In this document: positions 62,700 through 64,000 of the stretch, in pieces
How the letters are laid out: each line of letters starts with the position of its first letter
Position numbering within the stretch: the stretch's first letter is position 1
Assembly: GCA_964035015.1 (NCBI GenBank)
Contig: OZ036002.1
Location: forward strand, 10,752,199 to 10,816,198
DNA: 64,000 bases
Source of the DNA: Corallium rubrum
Taxonomy: Eukaryota; Cnidaria; Anthozoa; Scleralcyonacea; Coralliidae
Reading direction: 5' to 3'
Made by a program: the position numbers and the translations under genes
The notes under the pieces: model-generated
Database searches by the model: none
The model's input: the letters and a program-made list of their open reading frames with translations, nothing else
What the model was told of the DNA's origin: nothing

Positions 62700-62703
62700 T
62701 TAA

Positions 62704-63364
62704 AGCCTGGTTTCCATATAGTTGTAATTGTTGTAATTCAGTCGGCGACTGTCGCCGATCAAGTCTTACAACAATTACAACTTAATGGAAACGCTTGTTG
62801 TAATCCAATCCGCGACAGTCGGCGACTATTGTAGAAGTTGAATCAGGTTCAACTTCTACAACAATTACAACAGTCGCCGATGCGACAACAGTTAATAGAA
62901 ACATCAATCGCCGACTTTTTGCTAGATATTTGCAACGTAAAACACAAAATTATTTACAAAAACCGGCAAAATCCTTTCAAAAAACCCTCGATTTTGTTAA
63001 AGAAGTCTACTAAATGACTAGTTTGAAGACTTGAATGCCGTACGCCAGCATAAAATGTTTGCAACTGTCGTCAAACGTTCACGAAACATGAGATTTAAGC
63101 GGCGAAGTTACTGAACTTGTAAATAATGCTTGTTATATTGTTATATAAACTGTGAAAATGATCACAAACAAAGTTTTAGTCATTCAATTTGTTTTTGAAT
63201 ATCAAACTTTTGTCAAAACCGAGAAGTCCTCAGTCCGAGCGAATCGGCGATTTGAATTACAACAATTACAACTATATGGAAACACGACTGTTGTAAAATA
63301 TCGCAAGAAATCGCCGATCAATCGCCGACTGAATTACAACAATTACAACTGTATGGACTCCAGC
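62704..63364. mobile_element. TTAA-flanked MITE
   Basis: TTAA at 62700-62703 and 63365-63368; ends AGCCTGGTTTCCATATAG and complement-like CTGTATGGACTCCAGCT; several inner copies of ACAACAATTACAACT and TCGCCGATC. Confidence 0.78.
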
Positions 63365-63389
63365 TTAAGGGGTAACTTTACAAATTAAG

Positions 63390-63860
63390 CAAACTTTTAC
63401 CTCGATTTTCTCTTAAAGTACTGATTTGTTTGAGATGCTATAGCAAACACTCGGAAGAGTGTTTCACGTACCATTTAAAACAAGAGCAGCAGTGTTTTAC
63501 CAGATTTAAAACACGAGGCGATAGCCGTGTTTTAGATCTGATAAAACACGTACTGCGAATGTTTTAAACGGCTTCAAAAATCATTAATAATTCATGAGGA
63601 AAACACAAAAGAAAATCATGACCGTATCGTATCTTTATATGTGATAAAGATTTCTCCTGATTTACATAGACTTTAGCTTTGATTTTCTCGGCTTGGACAA
63701 GGTTATTTTTCCAACTAACTCCGCCAATCAACTTACCAAGTGGTTCGTTTTTGAAGCCGTATAATAAACTCGCAGTTCGTGTTTTATCAGATATAAAAAC
63801 ACTCGGCTTCGCCTCGTGTCTTTATATCTGATAAAACACTCTTGCTCGTTTATTATACAG
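63390..63860. repeat. Adjacent fold-backs with CTCGG/CCTCG centres
   Basis: First centre AACACGAGGCGATAGCCGTG (63509-63530) between GTGTTTTA...TAAAACACG arms; second centre CACTCGGCTTCGCCTCGTG (63790-63812) with TTTATATCTGATAAAACAC arms. Confidence 0.65.
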
Positions 63861-64000
63861 TACTTCAAAAACTATTCATAGAATAAGCTCACATAGAAAT
63901 CAATTTTGAAAATTGAACTTGTCTGAGCTGCAAAATCGAAGAAAAAGTTCATCGAAAATAGCGAGCGTGTCTCTATTACATATAGAGACACGTCACGGTC

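Overview
The window is animal nuclear DNA, AT-rich by eye, with GT-AG introns. The three recognisable host genes are metazoan, and the dense mix of short fold-back transposons, Penelope-like and CR1/L2-like retroelements, tRNA-derived SINEs and long microsatellites points to a cnidarian, most likely an anthozoan such as a stony coral. That assignment is inference from gene and repeat style, not from a database search.

Layout. 1-2416 (+) is the 3' part of a multi-exon gene of hAT-transposase-like character. 2736-4252 (+) is a PB1-like/CCHC zinc-knuckle gene with one frameshift, and 4999-6144 (-) is an intact IS630/Tc1/mariner-type transposase with DD37E spacing. From 7068 to 35362 (-) runs MTIF2, the mitochondrial translation initiation factor IF-2. 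I could place 18 exons with every codon phase consistent, giving about 691 residues. Its introns hold nearly all of the first half of the window's transposons: THAP-type relics, a 5'-truncated LINE, MITEs of several superfamilies, SINEs and long microsatellites. Head to head with MTIF2, across about 365 bp, lies PRORSD1 (35728-36228, +), a single-exon prolyl-tRNA-deacylase-like gene. Both act in translation (organellar initiation and tRNA proofreading), and the pair also appears to be adjacent in human.

From 36 to 57 kb the sequence is almost entirely mobile DNA: a pogo-like MITE, a Penelope-like element present as two identical inverted arms of about 1.38 kb (38269-41459), a (GAA)n tract, a TTAA-flanked fold-back, a Ty3/gypsy LTR element (45279-49952) with near-identical LTRs but a broken pol, a TIR element carrying a RecQ-helicase relic (50905-52255), a large fold-back (52304-53690), a (GGAT)n array with a MITE inside it, and a hAT-type MITE whose body is a 21-bp minisatellite (55888-56601).

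The right end holds the last two exons of a mitogen- and stress-activated kinase gene (RPS6KA5/MSK-like, -, 58922-61696). They are separated by an intron filled with a roughly 12-bp minisatellite; the rest of the gene lies beyond the window. The last 2 kb is more fold-back DNA.

The strongest leads are a stem-loop motif (CTGANGA-N-stem-loop-stem-GAAAC) shared by at least five repeat loci, the identical inverted Penelope arms, the MITEs lodged within tens of bases of MTIF2 splice sites, the helicase relic inside a TIR transposon, and the conserved MTIF2-PRORSD1 divergent pair.
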